A stretch of DNA of 64,000 bases, taken from assembly GCA_002077045.2 (NCBI GenBank), contig KZ111169.1, positions 124,001 through 188,000 of the forward strand, written 5' to 3'. Below the pieces are notes generated by a model that saw only the letters and a list, made by a program, of their open reading frames with translations, searched no databases and had not been told where the DNA came from. The translations under genes were made by a program, and so were the position numbers. The number at the start of each line of letters is the position of its first letter. The first letter of the stretch is position 1. This document shows, in pieces, positions 10,500 to 23,290 of the stretch. The DNA is from Rachicladosporium sp. CCFEE 5018 (lineage: Eukaryota; Ascomycota; Dothideomycetes; Cladosporiales; Cladosporiaceae).

Positions 10500-11499
10500 A
10501 TATGGAGTCGCTCAAGGTGCTGAGGCGCGTACAGCTCGTCAAGTCATTAGGTCGCGGCTGTCGAAGACAAAGGAGAATCACTCCGTGTTGCGCGCTTCGA
10601 AAGGTACAGATACAGGTAATTGCGCTCGTCGTGAGAGACTCGTGAGGAGAGGTGCAGCCAGACTGCAGACGCTGTGTAGGAGGTTCAAACGAGTGTGTGA
10701 GAAGTGCGTCGGCGTCAATGCAAGGGGACTAGTAAAGCTGCATGGCCGGGGCCATTGTAGAGAAGCGCGGACTGGTGCACAGAAGACAAGAGAAAGACGC
10801 AGCGCCTGCTGTACAGCTTGCAGTGAGTGCGGGTGATAGGAGATGGAAGGAAAATGCGTCCGCCGTCTGGAGATGAAACGCGCTGCAGGAGCATGCAGAG
10901 GGTGCATTAGTCGCGATCTTGTTTTCAACTCGTGCATGAAGTGATGAACGGACCCCGTGCAGCACTGAGTATATATATATGATCGACTTACAGATAGAGG
11001 CTGGCGAAGACATTGCTAAGGCCTAGATGCCAGCTCCAAGGTCACATCGGACATTGCAAAGGGTTCAAACTTGGTAGGCGATGCCAACAAATTTCTTCGG
11101 ATTGACATGTGTTGTCAAGTATCGGGTGGAGCCATGGCGCAAGACCTGCAGGAGGCACGGCGCGCGCCGACCCAAGATGACCCAAGATTGTTCTTCGAAT
11201 CTTCTTCCGTGCTTGTCAGAGTACTGCCGAACCGGGACGAGGTCCGCTAGTCCACGCCGACTGCACACCACGTGGACGATACAAACGTAGAGAGCCCACC
11301 GATCACAAAATTGCCCTTCTCACACGCTCCGCCATCCGTATAAGTAACCAGTTCGCCACGCTTTGAAGAAGCAGTCACTCTGCCAGTTTGGTTTCGAAAT
11401 ACATGCAGTCTCGGCCCTGCCGTTACACCAGCCGCCGAAGTCTCACTTTACGCGCCACATGAACGCCATGATGCAATGCGATGCCCTACTTGCAGCATC
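10500..11499. other. Intergenic between AT-hook gene and GH39 (copy A)
   Basis: About 1 kb with no convincing coding frame. It probably contains the missing 5' exon and promoter of the AT-hook gene, which reads leftward, and the 3' end of the GH39 gene. An ATATATAT run lies near 10973-10980. Confidence 0.4.
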
Positions 11500-13242
11500 T
11501 TATTGTTCAAACACTAGCAACGAAGTGCCGTGTATCGGCAGACTCAAACTCACTCTCACCTTGCCACCCGTCACCCGCACCCGCTTCGCCCTGCTGACTG
11601 TCTGCAACTGCCCAGCAGTCCGCAATGTCTCATACTGCTCTGTTGTAGGTTGCTGCGGCGAACCCATCTCCAGCCACGTGGTGTAAGAATTGCTGTGGTT
11701 GTCATCGATGCGATAGTGCGTCAACTTCACGGACTTGCAGTTCTTCGTCAGTCCGTGCACATCACTTCGATCTGGGCATCTGGCTTGGGCAGATCATCAT
11801 CATGGTAGTGCCATATCATGACAGCAACTTTGCCGGAGCTCTCATCGGAGCTTGCAAGGACACCGACATCAGCAGCGTTCTGTACACTATTTGCCACGAC
11901 ATCCTGCAGAGCTAGCTGAGCGCTGCTCCTTGCCTGAACGCGATTCCCGGTCATCTTACCGAACATCCGAAAGATATTGAGGATAGGCTTGTCGATGCCA
12001 TTCGTCGTGAGTACCCGCAGTCCATCGAAGTATTTGCGGCCGTCGTACTCGAACGCCCAGGTAAGAGTACCTTGTAGATCAATCCCATACTCCGCGGCGA
12101 GATCTAGCTGCCGAACAAATGACTCGGCAGTGTAGCTCGGGAAAATGATGCCATTACGATAGCCATATGCTGGGCTTGCGCAAGCCGCACAACCATCAGG
12201 ATCGTCTTCGCCGATGATAACAGGTAGGTGGTCGAGAGTGGGAAATTCCTTGATAACATTGAATGCATCTCGCGCGTTCTGTAGCGCCGCAGACACATTC
12301 ATCTGGAGATGTTCTGGCGTGGCAGCAGTAGCGTTGATGTAGATTGGTGAGCCCTTGGCATGGAAGCTGATGAAATCGAGCTCTGTCCCGATCTGGCCTG
12401 TAGCAGCATTCTGGCCATCGACCGTGTGCTGCAGGAACTGACGCAGGTAGTCACCACTTGTACCAGTGCCTCCGCCTGCGATCTCCGGCCCACCTATCCG
12501 AGCAGTCGACAGAGCACGGCGGACTGCATCTACAGCGAAGTCGTGAAGGATCAAGAAGTCATCTTCTGTGCCGTTGAAGTACGGGATGTTGGGCTCATTC
12601 CAGCTGCATCATGACTGTCAGTACGCCCGCGTCGATCAAGGAGATGCTGGGCTAGGCCTACACTTCCCAATACCAGCTATTCACTTCCTCGGCTCCATAT
12701 CTCTCTACAGAATGCTTCACCCACTGGTGGACCAGCTCCGCCCATTTCTGGTAGCTCTTCGGGGGATAGCACCAGCCCGTGAAGATCACATTGTACGAGA
12801 GAGTCTCGTCAAAGTAGAACTCATACGGATCCGGGTTGGTGCTCAGCGCCTTCGGCATGAATCCAATCTGTGCATATGGCTTAACATTACGCTCAAGATA
12901 GGTATCAAAAATGTTGTCGATCACCGTCCAGTTGTAAATAGGATTTCCAGCCCCATCCTCGGTGTAGGCATTGGTGCTACCCCACTTGAGGCGAGGTGAG
13001 CCGTCTCCTGTAGTGAGCAGGTTGTGTGTTCGAAAGTACGTCTGTAATGGACCAAGTTCGCCGAGCTCCTTGATCAAGGCAGAGCCATTCAGCTGAGTAG
13101 CTTCGTTCGGTTCATCGCAGCCAAAGAAGCGAGAGGTTTGTGGGAGAGGACCGAGAGATTTGGATGCATCAACTGTGACCGTGACCCGATGTGCTGCGAC
13201 ACTGGAAAGACAGGCTATTGCCAGGTATGGAAGTGAGATCAT
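11500..13242 (-). pseudogene. GH39 beta-xylosidase-like, C-terminal frameshift (copy A)
   Basis: This is a secreted glycosidase of family GH39 (beta-xylosidase type). The start at 13242 gives a clean signal peptide (MISLPYLAIACLSSVAA); an ATG 13 codons upstream would spoil it. Exon 1 (12662-13242) and exon 2 (from 12603) join at W-Y-W-E-V/W-N-E-P-N, which carries the acid/base Glu. A second motif, IIGEDDPDGCAAC, fits the fungal nucleophile region, followed by LTWAFEYDGRKYFDG. The frame ends at 11748 after 478 aa. Relative to copy B one T is missing in GAAGT(T)GATG at about 11760, and the normal C-terminus continues in another frame to 11500 (85 further codons). The barrel is intact, but the C-terminal beta-sandwich is lost unless this is a read error. 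Confidence 0.75.
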
Positions 13243-14851
13243 GGTCGATTTTTGGAGTGTAAGTCGTGAGACGCGAAACACATTGACCGCAGACCTACCT
13301 GTGTACTTACTTTATATGAGACAATAATTTGTCCCCAACCCCACCATGCTCCTCGCCGTACCCATGTCTACGATCGGTCTCTACCGTAGGGGCAGAGTGA
13401 CGTCTTGAATGGTAACTGGGTCTCCTCTGGGTAAATCAACGAGTGCTTGAGAAGATCTGCAAAAACGATCTGCTAAGCATTGTCGAGCGTGCCGAAGAGG
13501 CAGTGGCTGCGGGGTTCGTCCGGCTCATTGTTGTGAGCCGGCCACGGTGGCATCGACAACGGTGGCACAGCGTGCATCACACTCTTCGTTCGGGATGGGG
13601 AACCTAGACAGCACGTCTGATCGTATACACTCCGTCCTTGATCAGAGGGTGTGTTGTAGAGGGAATTGAAAGCACCAAGAGACGTGTTGACATAGATAGA
13701 GTGATCGAATCGGGAACGGCCCGAGGCCGCGTCCGGGAGTTGTGCACCTCCACTCTGCGCACTCACGACACCAATCTTCGGTAGGTCTCAAGATCTATTG
13801 CATCAGATAGCCGCACCATCGCAATGTGGGAGTCCGTTGACAGACGCTCGAGTAGGTCAGACGGCGCTTGATATTCCGCGAGCTGATCAACTCCATGCGA
13901 CGATGCGAGAGGCAATTCTGTCGGGCCAAGCAATGTGTCTCTCGAACCACCCTACTAATTACGAGCGATGCAGACTGTCATAAAGGGGCATAATCTCATA
14001 CTATCGACAAGCCTGCAAACGAGTCCTCGAAGCCGCAATCCTTGAGGTGGTCTCTCATACAGCGATACCAGGATCTAGGCTTCTGCATGAAGGGGATCGC
14101 TTCTCCAACCCTTTGAGCAGCTCAGAAACGGGAGCTTCCTTTCAGAGGTCCACCACGCCAACGAACACCGACAGCCGACAGTCTATGAGCACAGTCTTGT
14201 ACGCCGCTTCCCGGGCTTGTCAAGCTGTTGTGAGGACAAGTCTGTCTCTGTCGACGCTTTCCTTGCTTTAGCGGGTGAAGCCGCGGTGGCTTGGCGGTGT
14301 CCAAAGAGTTCATTCCCAGGCACAAGTCTACCGTCTTCCTTCACTTACAGCACGGCTTTCATTGCCAGCACATATCATTGTAGGGGCGTTGTCGTCCATC
14401 ATTCCCTCAGCGACCGCCTGATACCGAGGAAGATGCTGTGCAGAGAGCAGTAGATCACCAAGATCTTACGTAGTGGGTACCGATCACGTAGCGGCGTAGA
14501 CAGACCAAGTCACTCATCACCGTAGATCATCTATCTTTCTACGGCCGAAACGCTCTGGCTGAGCATCCTCCCACCGCGCGCAATCTCTACATTCACTGCG
14601 GACTCTCACGAGGCTGCGTATCGGCTGTGTCTATGTTGCAGCAATCTGTGCATCCTTGAGTTCGGTTTCGGCCAGTGTCGAACTTTGCTTCACACTCCCC
14701 ACCGCCTCAGTCCTTCACATCCAGTACATCGCAAATTCGAATACTCGTGCCGCCACATTTTGCACATGCCGTAGACAGCCTTCGGCAGTCCCGCGCGCGA
14801 GACAGAGCAACCCCGAGCACCATCATCAGCACCCCCGTGCGGCACGTCACT
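13243..14851. other. Divergent intergenic GH39/SET2 (copy A)
   Basis: This 1.6-kb region is the divergent upstream region of both neighbours. Only short, unconvincing frames are present. It is alignable to 43426-45040 with small indels throughout. The last 180 bp before the SET2 ATG is open in frame but has no ATG, so it is treated as 5' UTR. Confidence 0.4.
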
Positions 14852-16814
14852 ATGGCAGAAGTACCGTCAAGCCGGTTGGCATCAGAGGTGCGAGGCATGA
14901 ACCTGAAAGAGGAAGGAAGCGATGCGGAAGATATGGACACTATACCTGTGGCACTGCCGGCGGACGATGATCGGTCGCCGGTTCTCGCATCAGCGGCAGA
15001 TAGCAGCACACCTCGAGATGTCAAACGGCCCTCTCGGTCACCGACGAAGATACAGAGTGCCGCGCAATCGCCCATGCCTAAGACGGAGGAGGCAGACCAC
15101 ATCGGCGGCGGAGTGTCGCTGAAGCTCGAGCCTGGGAAGCAGCCGAAGCTGTCGCGATCAGTGTCACAAAAGGTCGAAAAGAGGGCGCCTCAAATGTTCT
15201 TGGAGTATGAGAACAAGACTTCAGAAGCCACGAGTAGCTTCCAGGTGCTGCCGGAATGCATTTACGCCAATAAGTACATGGGCATCACTGACCCAGCGCT
15301 AGAGTGCGACTGTGCTGAAGAGTGGGGTGAGTGGCAATAGCATCAATCAAGACGATGGGCAGTACTAACACATTCTGCAGACGCAACCACCAAACACAAC
15401 AATGCCTGTGGCGAAGATTCAGACTGCATCAATCGCGCCACCAAAATGGAATGCGCCCGAGATTGTGGGTGTGGTTCAGCCTGCGAAAATCAAAGGTTCT
15501 TACGAAAACAGTGGGCAAACGTCTCTGTCATCAAGACAGAGAAGAAAGGCTATGGCTTGCGAGCAGACTCTGACCTCGAGCCGAATGACTTTGTTTTCGA
15601 GTATATCGGCGAAGTCATCGGTGAGCAGGTCTTCCGGCGGAAGATGCAGCAGTACGACGAAGAGGGCATCAAGCATTTCTACTTTATGTCGCTCAACAAA
15701 GGCGAATTCGTCGATGCGACGAAGAAAGGCAACCTTGGACGATTCTGCAATCACTCGTGCAACCCGAATGCGTACGTCGACAAATGGGTGGTTGGCGATC
15801 GATTACGCATGGGCATCTTTGCCGAGCGGCATATCAAAGCTGGCGAGGAGATCGTCTTCAATTACAACGTCGATCGATATGGCGCAGACCCACAGCCTTG
15901 CTACTGTAGCGAGCCCAATTGCACTGGCTATATTGGTGGCCGGACACAGACAGCCACCAAGCTGTCGAAAGCTACGATCGAGGCTCTCGGTATCGATGAT
16001 GCGGACGCATGGGACACAGCAACTGCGAAGAAGCCGAGGAAGAAGAAGACCGGCGAGGACGATGAGGAGTACGTCAACAACGTCGAGCCTAGGGAGCTCG
16101 ACGAAGGTGGCGTACGCAGTGTCATGGCTCAGCTACCGCAATGCAAGGAGAAGTGGATTGCAGTCAAGCTTCTCAACCGATTACAACGGGCAACGGACGC
16201 GCATATCATCAATCAGGTCGTGCGAATGCACGGCTATCGACATCTCAAGACTGCAATCGGCAACTTCTCTGACGATGTCAACATCTGCTTGCAGATCCTG
16301 GATGTGCTCGATAAGCTGCCGCGCATCACCAAGAACAAGATCCAGGATTCCAAAATCGAGGACGCTGTACTTCCGCTGGTCGAGAATGAAGATGAGCGCG
16401 TGTCAAGTCAAGCAAAAGCATTACTAGAGGCATGGAGCAAGCTCGAGATCGGGTACCGAATACCACGCATGAAGCGGGACCCAGCGTTGGACAGTGGACG
16501 CAAGGCTGATCGTCGCGATGACACCCGACGACGAACACGATCACGATCGCGAAGCAAGTCACCTGATCGGATAAGTGCGCCCACTGGGCCGCGAACGAAC
16601 GCACCCATGCGGCATGCATTCCGTCCACCACCCCGCTTCCGTCCACCTCCTCCTGCTGGTGATCTGCCGCCAGGTTGGTTCCAATCGATAGCACCGAATG
16701 GGTCCATCTACTATTACGACCGAGGTGGGAACACATCATGGCAGCGTCCGAGTATGCCCGCGATGCCAGCACCACCACCACCACCACCCAAAGCCATCTC
16801 AGATCAGCAGGCAA
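14852..16814 (+). CDS. SET2: Histone H3K36 methyltransferase SET2, cut by gap (copy A)
   Basis: This is the N-terminal two thirds of the enzyme that methylates H3 lysine 36 during elongation. Exon 1 (14852-15326) and exon 2 (from 15381) join through a 54-bp intron (G/GTGAGT...TCTGCAG) that contains an in-frame TAG here, proving it must be spliced. Visible domains in order are AWS (Cys-rich from about residue 153), SET with F-C-N-H-S-C-N-P-N and F-N-Y-N, post-SET C-Y-C-S-E-P-N-C, an Arg/Ser-rich linker and a WW-type motif (LPPGWFQSIAPNGSIYYYD). The SRI domain, present in copy B, is missing because the sequence stops at the N run. There is no internal lesion; a 2-residue deletion lies after the post-SET. 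Confidence 0.93.
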
Positions 16815-16914
16815 NNNNNNNNNNNNNNNNNNNNNNNNNNNNNNNNNNNNNNNNNNNNNNNNNNNNNNNNNNNNNNNNNNNNNNNNNNNNNNNNNNNNNN
16901 NNNNNNNNNNNNNN
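16815..16914. other. Assembly gap of 100 N
   Basis: Exactly 100 N separate the SET2 reading frame from the middle of a different gene. A round 100 is the usual placeholder for a gap of unknown size. At least about 1 kb of SET2 and the 5' part of the next gene are missing here, so the true distance and even the adjacency are unknown. Confidence 0.97.
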
Positions 16915-19721
16915 GACTTGCGGCACCCATGACCCGCACTTCTAGGAATACCAGGAGCCGGATGTTGCGTCTCGTAGATCTGTTGGACGCTGTCGACCTG
17001 AGGCTTGACATTGTCAAACTCGCGTCGCAATGCCTAGCGTTATTGCCCGATATCAATGGCCTGGTGTCCGGACTCCTGAGTTGGACGAGCTCATCCTTTC
17101 GCAGCGGGGATGCCCGAGTGTATGTTGCTGCTGGCGTCCTCGAGCAATTGTACAAAGCTGGCTACGACATTGACAATGCCATCTCGGCGTACCTGCAGAC
17201 CGACGTTGAAATAACGCCAGCGGAGACGAAGAATGTAGGGCTTGTCGTCGCCCAGCTAGTACAGCGAGATTGCTTCGCTGTGGGCGTTTACTTGCAGTGG
17301 CTCATTGTCAATGGCACCGCTTCGACGAGGTCATCTCCGACCCCTACGGCTTCTATTCTCACGGCACTTCCGCGCGAGAAGATCCCACGACATCTGGCCA
17401 CCCTTCGCGATGCTCTGCTCGCGCGCTGCGGTTTGGTAGCGCATGAGTCAGCTGCCATCAGCAGCATGTTCGACGGCATCACGCTGGACTTGCAGGAAGG
17501 AAGCACCAAGTACATCGACCGAAGTGGTATGCTGCAATCGTTATCGACGTCCGCACGATCTACGCTTTCGACTGCGTTGGTGCAACGGGTTGCATTACAA
17601 GCGAAGCACGATGGTATCACCAATGCAAACTTCTGCCTCCTTCGCGATGTCTTCGAGCAGGCCTGCCAACATCTTGCCATTTCAGCACTCATCGTAGCTA
17701 CAACAGCGACCGACGACTTCGCTGCTTTGGCTTCCGCGACTGACACTCTGTCCACATACGCACTCGCCTTAGCAGCCCTTGGACAACTCAGCCCACTCTT
17801 TCATGCGCTGTACAACCAGCACGTCCAGCTTCGCACGCATCGAGAATTCGACCGCACGTTTCTTCAAGCACTCCTTCGCCTTGCCGTGCGGCTGCCTGGT
17901 CTTGATCCGAGTGTTACAATCTTACTGAAGAATGATCTCATTCTGTGCGACCAACGCTCCAGCGCTGCCGCTTGTTCGCCTGCGAGCGATAACCTCGTAA
18001 GCATTATCGCAGAGCAATTGGACAGTGATGATCAGATCGATGCGGTCTTTGCAAGTGGCAATACGATGGACGAAGCTACATTCAACAGGGTCTTCCTGAG
18101 AGTCATGGCGAGGGCAGATGGAGTTGGAAATGATGGAAAGATCGCTCAGAGCCGACTATGTGGATGGGTGGAGCAGCTGAGAGTCATAGATGCGCCAGAG
18201 CTCGAGAAGGTGGGCAAAGAGTATGTCAATTTGGTGATGAGCAAAGGCGACGTGTTGGTGGCTATTCCAGCAGGCGTGGTGGCATTGGTGGCGAGTGGGT
18301 GTCTGACGATTGACAGCATCTTCCCGACATCAGGCGGCATTGACCAGCCAAGTGTTGCACTATCATGGCTGCGATTCTTGGCTGAGCCGTTGACTCTTGG
18401 TGCGTTCACGACAAGCGAGCTATATGCTTTCGAGTTTCAACGGCGACAATTCTGCGACGAGGAGCATGTGAAGGTGGCTCAGCTCGTGTGCAGAGCAGCA
18501 GACCTGGACACACCTGCTACGGAGAGCACGTGGGTGATGAACCTTACCCTGCGTCTCAACGTTGCGTCAAAGGGCGAGCATAGCCTACTTGACGACAGGC
18601 GAATACCAGGAAGCGTGAGCAAGACCGTTCTTGAACGCAAGCGCCCGATTGCTAGGATTCTTGATCCTTGCGAGATCATCCACACTGCCGATGCGCTGAA
18701 TATCGCAGTGACGATTAATTGGTTGCAAGCGCAAGCCTTGACTCCCGGCAGTAGCAACGGGAATGGCGAGATCCGCCATGCTCTTCTCGAAGCATTCCGT
18801 AGCGATTCGGTGGTCTGGCCCCAGCTACTATCGGCTGCGCCACCGGAGATGTTGAGGAGCATCCATGAGTCTGCAGTCGACCTTGTTTTACTCGCAGCAT
18901 CAAGTGGGAGCCAGGACAACGATGCAGCTACTGCCAAGATGACCGAACGTTGCTGTATGCTCATGGATCTGACATATCCTGCTGTGTGCACTCATGACAA
19001 TACGCACGTCTTCACTACGGTCTCGGATCGGATCAAGGTCATCACTACTGCATTGGGAGAATCAGACATAGCTTCGCAGCACCAACTCGTCGCCAACCTG
19101 CAGACGCTACTGCATGTACTCGCGCTGTACAGCTCTTCGCCATCCGAGACCTCGGATACGCAAGCGCGGGTGCGAGTGTCTACGATCTTGCTGAGCCTCT
19201 TGGCCCGCCCTCTCCAGCAACAAGGTTCGCCGCTCCCGCAAGATACCATGGAATGCATTCACGACGTCGCTGCTCTGTACATTGATGCCCTTTCCCCCGC
19301 AGAGCTCAGCGCTCTACTTAAGGCTCTCCCGGTTCCTGCGGCGAAGTCACAATATCTCGCCTCTCTGCTCCCAGATTCCCGTCCGCAAGACGCCAACTTA
19401 GCACTAGCTACACGCGTGCCCGCTTCACGACCTTCACGAGCGCTGCCTCCGAGTGCTGCCGCAAGACCTCCAGCTCCTGTCCGCCCTCGACCGCCGTTCC
19501 CACAGTCCGGTAGCGCAGTGCCATTCCCACAGCCCGGTAGCGCAGTCCCATTGGAAATTATACCGCCTCGCCAAGCAACACAGCAGGTTCAAATGCCGAG
19601 CGAAGTGAAGTACGCGCCTTTCCAAGTCAAGCGCTGGGAGGTCTTGCCGGATGCCACGCCTACCGTGGGAGAGAATGATTGTGCGATTGGGCTGGGAATG
19701 TTCGGAGCAAGGAAGGTGTAG
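16915..19721 (+). CDS. Mediator subunit MED12 (SRB8), 3' part
   Basis: A single open frame of 935 codons from the gap to TAG at 19719-19721. It resembles the C-terminal half of fungal MED12, a subunit of the CDK8 kinase module of Mediator. The features used are a segment V-A-Q-L-V-Q-R-D-C-F-A-V-G-V-Y-L-Q-W-L-I near residue 115, an R-H-L-A-T-L-R-D-A-L-L-A-R segment, and the C-terminal end K-R-W-E-V-L-P-D-A-T-P followed by G-E-N-D and G-M-F-G-A-R-K. A Pro-rich linker with a short repeat (P-Q-S-G-S-A-V-P-F and P-Q-P-G-S-A-V-P) precedes that end. The 5' half lies in or beyond the gap. Identification is from remembered family features, not a search; another large helical nuclear protein is possible. 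Confidence 0.65.
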
Positions 19722-22700
19722 CCATCGGGCGTAGGACAGAGGAGTCGCAGGTACTGGGACTGAGTGCTAGGGGCTATTGTTGGATTTCTTGCTGCGTTCA
19801 AGCGAATTGTGAGGCTTGTATATCTAGTACAGCCTGAATGGAAATGAAGACATCTACGATCAGTACGCGTTGCTGCAGTCATCTCGTTCATCCTCCATCA
19901 ATACAGCCGTTTCGTCCGCATAACGTTGAAAGCACTGGAACATCAGACAGAACTGAGTTCCTGGCGTACTACGCGAATGGTCGTCGTCGTTCGTCTTCGT
20001 CGTTGCGCGAAGACCCGGACTCGGATTTCTTCGACGGACTTGTCCTTGCTGAGAGCTAGTAAGTACTACAACGAGTCGCGAGACATGTAGTCTTGTCAGA
20101 TGGATGGGTGCTGAATCATCTGGCTCAGCTCAATCATAACGGTAGCTTTGTCTACATCACCCTCAGCACGGGCTGCTCTTCATCCAGCTCATTCACGCCT
20201 CTTAGCTCGGTGCTCGCGCTCAGCTTGTCATCTGCACCCGCTTCATCTTCTCCACAAGTGCTTCGTCGTACCTCAGAACGGCAGTCTCGGTCGCGCCTTC
20301 CCTAGATCCTCGCACATCGAACTCACTGCGCGTATCATCCATCTGAAGCTATTCGGACAACACTATCGCTCGACCAGTGTCCCCTTTGCGCATCGATCAG
20401 TCAACTGGCATAGTCTCACGGCACCTTGCACAACGAAGCTGGTGAAAGCGACTCATGTTCATGGTTCACATATACTGATTGAGTAGCATCCTTCGCGAGA
20501 TCGTAGGACATTACAAGTATACCCCACTCCGCTCTCAATCCGTACCGGGCAGGCCCAAAACGATCGCTACCACGCCGATCCATGCTGGATGAACAAGGAG
20601 CTGTCTGATCGCAAGGTCCAGGGGAGGTGCACTCCAGCACAGGTTTGCAGCTGTGAGAGCAGGGAGAATCGTAGCTGTCCACACCGTGTAAGGGATACGC
20701 CAGGACATATCACCGTACGATAGATCAAAATGAAGAATGCACATCTTGCATCGACTTATCGACGTGGGCATGTTTACGTACAAGCTAATTGTCGCTGTTG
20801 CAAAGGGATGAGGTCTCTGAAGCCTGAGGCTTCAAGATGCCAAGATTCGACCTCAATGCACCAAGAGCGACATCTAGGGCAATAGCGGTAATGTCAGGGC
20901 AGTACAGCGTCAACCACATAGACGACTTCGTGTCTGTCATCTGCGCTCGCTGTATGGCCTAGGACTAACTCTTTCCCACAATCTTCCAGAGTCACTTTTC
21001 CCGATTTCATGTTTCTCCTACAGTACTCACACGAGTGTAGACCATTTCAATATGAGTCTTTCTCCACGAATGTGCCTTTCGCAGGCTGGAATCCAGGATC
21101 CTCTACGAGCTCCAGCTACGACATCGTCCTGCATTTCTTGTGCTGCTCTCGAGACCTCTAGCGCTCCTACTGGTAAACACCCCTGGCCTTGGCAGAGTTC
21201 CAGATCAGCATGTTGAGGTGTGATCTCGTATGCCGGCAAGCAGAGTGCTATCATGGTCTCGACCGTGTACTCATGGCTTTCCGGTAGAGGCATGGCCACT
21301 CCTTCGTCACTCAGTCAGCGTTGTCCGGGCTGAACGTTTCGGGGATCGATCATGGCATGGAAGTATCGAATACATATCCACGCCAAAGGCAACCAACCCG
21401 TACATTTCGATGCTTCGCAGACGCCCAGAGCACTTGAGTGGTTACCAATACCGAGGATCTCTACCGGTCTTGACCGCAATGGGAAACTCAGAGCTTGCCC
21501 ACCCTGGACAAATTGCTTTTCATGTGAGGCACTCCTTGGCCCCTGTCAGCCCCTCCGATATCGAAGCTGCTGCACTGGACAGGCCACGCAAAACGATAGT
21601 ACCAAAATGCAAAAGTCATTTTCAGATGTTCCGGTACCCTATCAGGCGTTAGTTTTTGGTCAACTCCGACGAGTTAATCGTTGGTGGACCTACGGGAATC
21701 GAACCCGGCTCTGCTCGGAGCTCTCTGTATGAAAGCGAGCGATGCTAGCCGATACACCATACCGGATCGTGCTGTCATTGCCGACAATAGTGTACATAAC
21801 CATATTTTCACTGACTCTGCGAATGCCAAGACTTTTCCTTCATTCAAGGTCCTCTCGAACTCTTTCTGCATCTCAACAGCACAAGACGAGCCACGAGACA
21901 CCTCCTACAACGCGGATGAGATGTGGTGTGGCGACGGAATTGACGTCTGGTGACCCCAGGTTTGTGCGACGGAGTTCGTTGCCCGTCGCAACTGCCGCCC
22001 GCGTATTCGATACAAGCACTCCGGACGACCTTCCCCAGACGACAAACAACTTCCTCTGGTGAGGCGAAGCACTTGGACAGTGAATGGAGATGAATCAACG
22101 TTGTCGACGCTGTCGAGGCGCATTCGGATGCCAGATCTCTTTGGCACGACACGCTAGCCAAACATGGGGCGCTCGTCGTTATCAAGTAGATCTGCAGAGG
22201 TTCGGGAAGGTGCTTCTTCCGTAAGGGACGCATCTGTCGCATGAGTTGTGCCTGATGGTGGGTCGGTAATCTTGAGCATTCAAGTCTTCATGCAGCTGGG
22301 TCATCGTTACCACTGCGTCGACTTTCGAAGCCCAACAAGTGCGCTGAGAGCTTGGTACTCTTTGAAATGGCGCACAAGCACGCTATGCCGCAATTGGCAG
22401 TTACAGGACTACAGAATGCTCGTATCCATGTATCCTTCATGACCATTCTTCTTCCCTAGCTTTGATGGAAACCTTTGAACTCATGGGTATGATCCCACTC
22501 ACCAGTGTTGGTTCTGCACTACTCGACTGGACATCTATTCGCAAGCATGCCAGATGTACCTCCATGTTCTAGTCATACTGGCGTGGGAATCAGTCTCGTG
22601 TAGCTTTGCAGCTTCACCGGCAGTGAATTCCATGCTTACTTCAATCCCCCGCGGGCTGGAGTACCACGCCCTCTGGCCTCATCCGCACTGCCTTTGGATC

Positions 22701-23290
22701 TGCAAGGTTTCTGTACTTGCATTGGCGCATTGGACAGTCGAAGGACAGTTCGAAATGGAGTGGATCACGAGCACGCGGCACAGGGAGGGCAAGTGGACAG
22801 AGTACTGGAATCACACATCAGACACGCTGGCATTTGATCAAGACCTCAACCCGAATACCCTGGCGCCACAATCTGTGTGTCGCGCTTTTGCGCCCTCTTA
22901 GGTCTGCATCGAGCGGCGTGGATCGCTACTTGCGCTATGCACGCACCTTGTCCAGTATATATGCTCGTACCCTCTACATGAGGTCGCATTCAAGTACGGG
23001 TATGCATGGAACGATACCAGAGTCAAGTAGCGTTTCCATCGACGTGGATGGACATGCAGCATGAAGCAGGCTCCCAGTGATATGGCACGATGAGCCACGA
23101 CCGACTTTGGACTTAGGATTTAGGATACCAGTAGAGTGAGAGGGGCAACGCCTCGTACTGTCATGAACGGCGGATGCGCAGCATGATCAGTCCTAAGTGA
23201 GTAGTGTGAAGGTTGGAGCGCGCAAACGACACGTCCCTCTATGTGATGAGAAGATTGCAGCTGAAGCCCGAGCCAGTCCTTTGACATTGC
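19722..23290. other. Gene-poor 3.6-kb region
   Basis: Apart from a degenerate tRNA-like sequence at 21685-21766 no supported gene was found. Frames are short (under about 140 codons), overlap on both strands and lack recognisable motifs or consistent splice sites. The frame at 20535-20783 (-) has a hydrophobic end and could be a remnant exon, but nothing confirms it. No repeats or transposase motifs were seen. Confidence 0.5.
21685..21766 (-). tRNA. tRNA-Glu(UUC)-like, probably degenerate
   Basis: Read on the minus strand, this starts TCCGGTATGGTGTA, the usual beginning of fungal tRNA-Glu. The anticodon stem GCTCG/CGAGC encloses loop bases C-T-TTC-A, then an 11-nt insertion at the canonical intron position after base 37, then C. 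A T loop (TTCGATT) with a four-pair stem follows. The acceptor stem fails: 5' TCCGGTA faces 3' AGGTCCA with only one Watson-Crick pair and two wobbles. A pseudogene, or a 3' half replaced by another tRNA end, is more likely than a working gene. Confidence 0.5.

Larger units (their letters stand above)
1..16814. repeat. Duplicated segment, copy A
   Basis: This stretch has the same eight genes, order and strands as 30095-47009, with an offset growing from about 30094 to 30195 through small indels. Divergence is uneven: 8041-8100 is identical to 38196-38255, whereas 3965-4024 differs from 34121-34180 at 12 of 60 bases. It is cut at both ends inside genes: position 1 lies in an ATP15 intron, and the right end lies inside SET2 directly against a 100-N gap. 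No terminal repeats or transposase are visible. A homeologous or allelic contig scaffolded beside its partner is the simplest reading; a true segmental duplication remains possible. Confidence 0.9.

Noticed and set aside
15402..16427. Long plus-strand open frame (341 codons) overlapping SET2 copy A, and its partner at 45591-46622
   Set aside because: It is the +1 shadow of the SET2 frame. It is Ser/Arg-rich by codon shift and conserved only because SET2 is.
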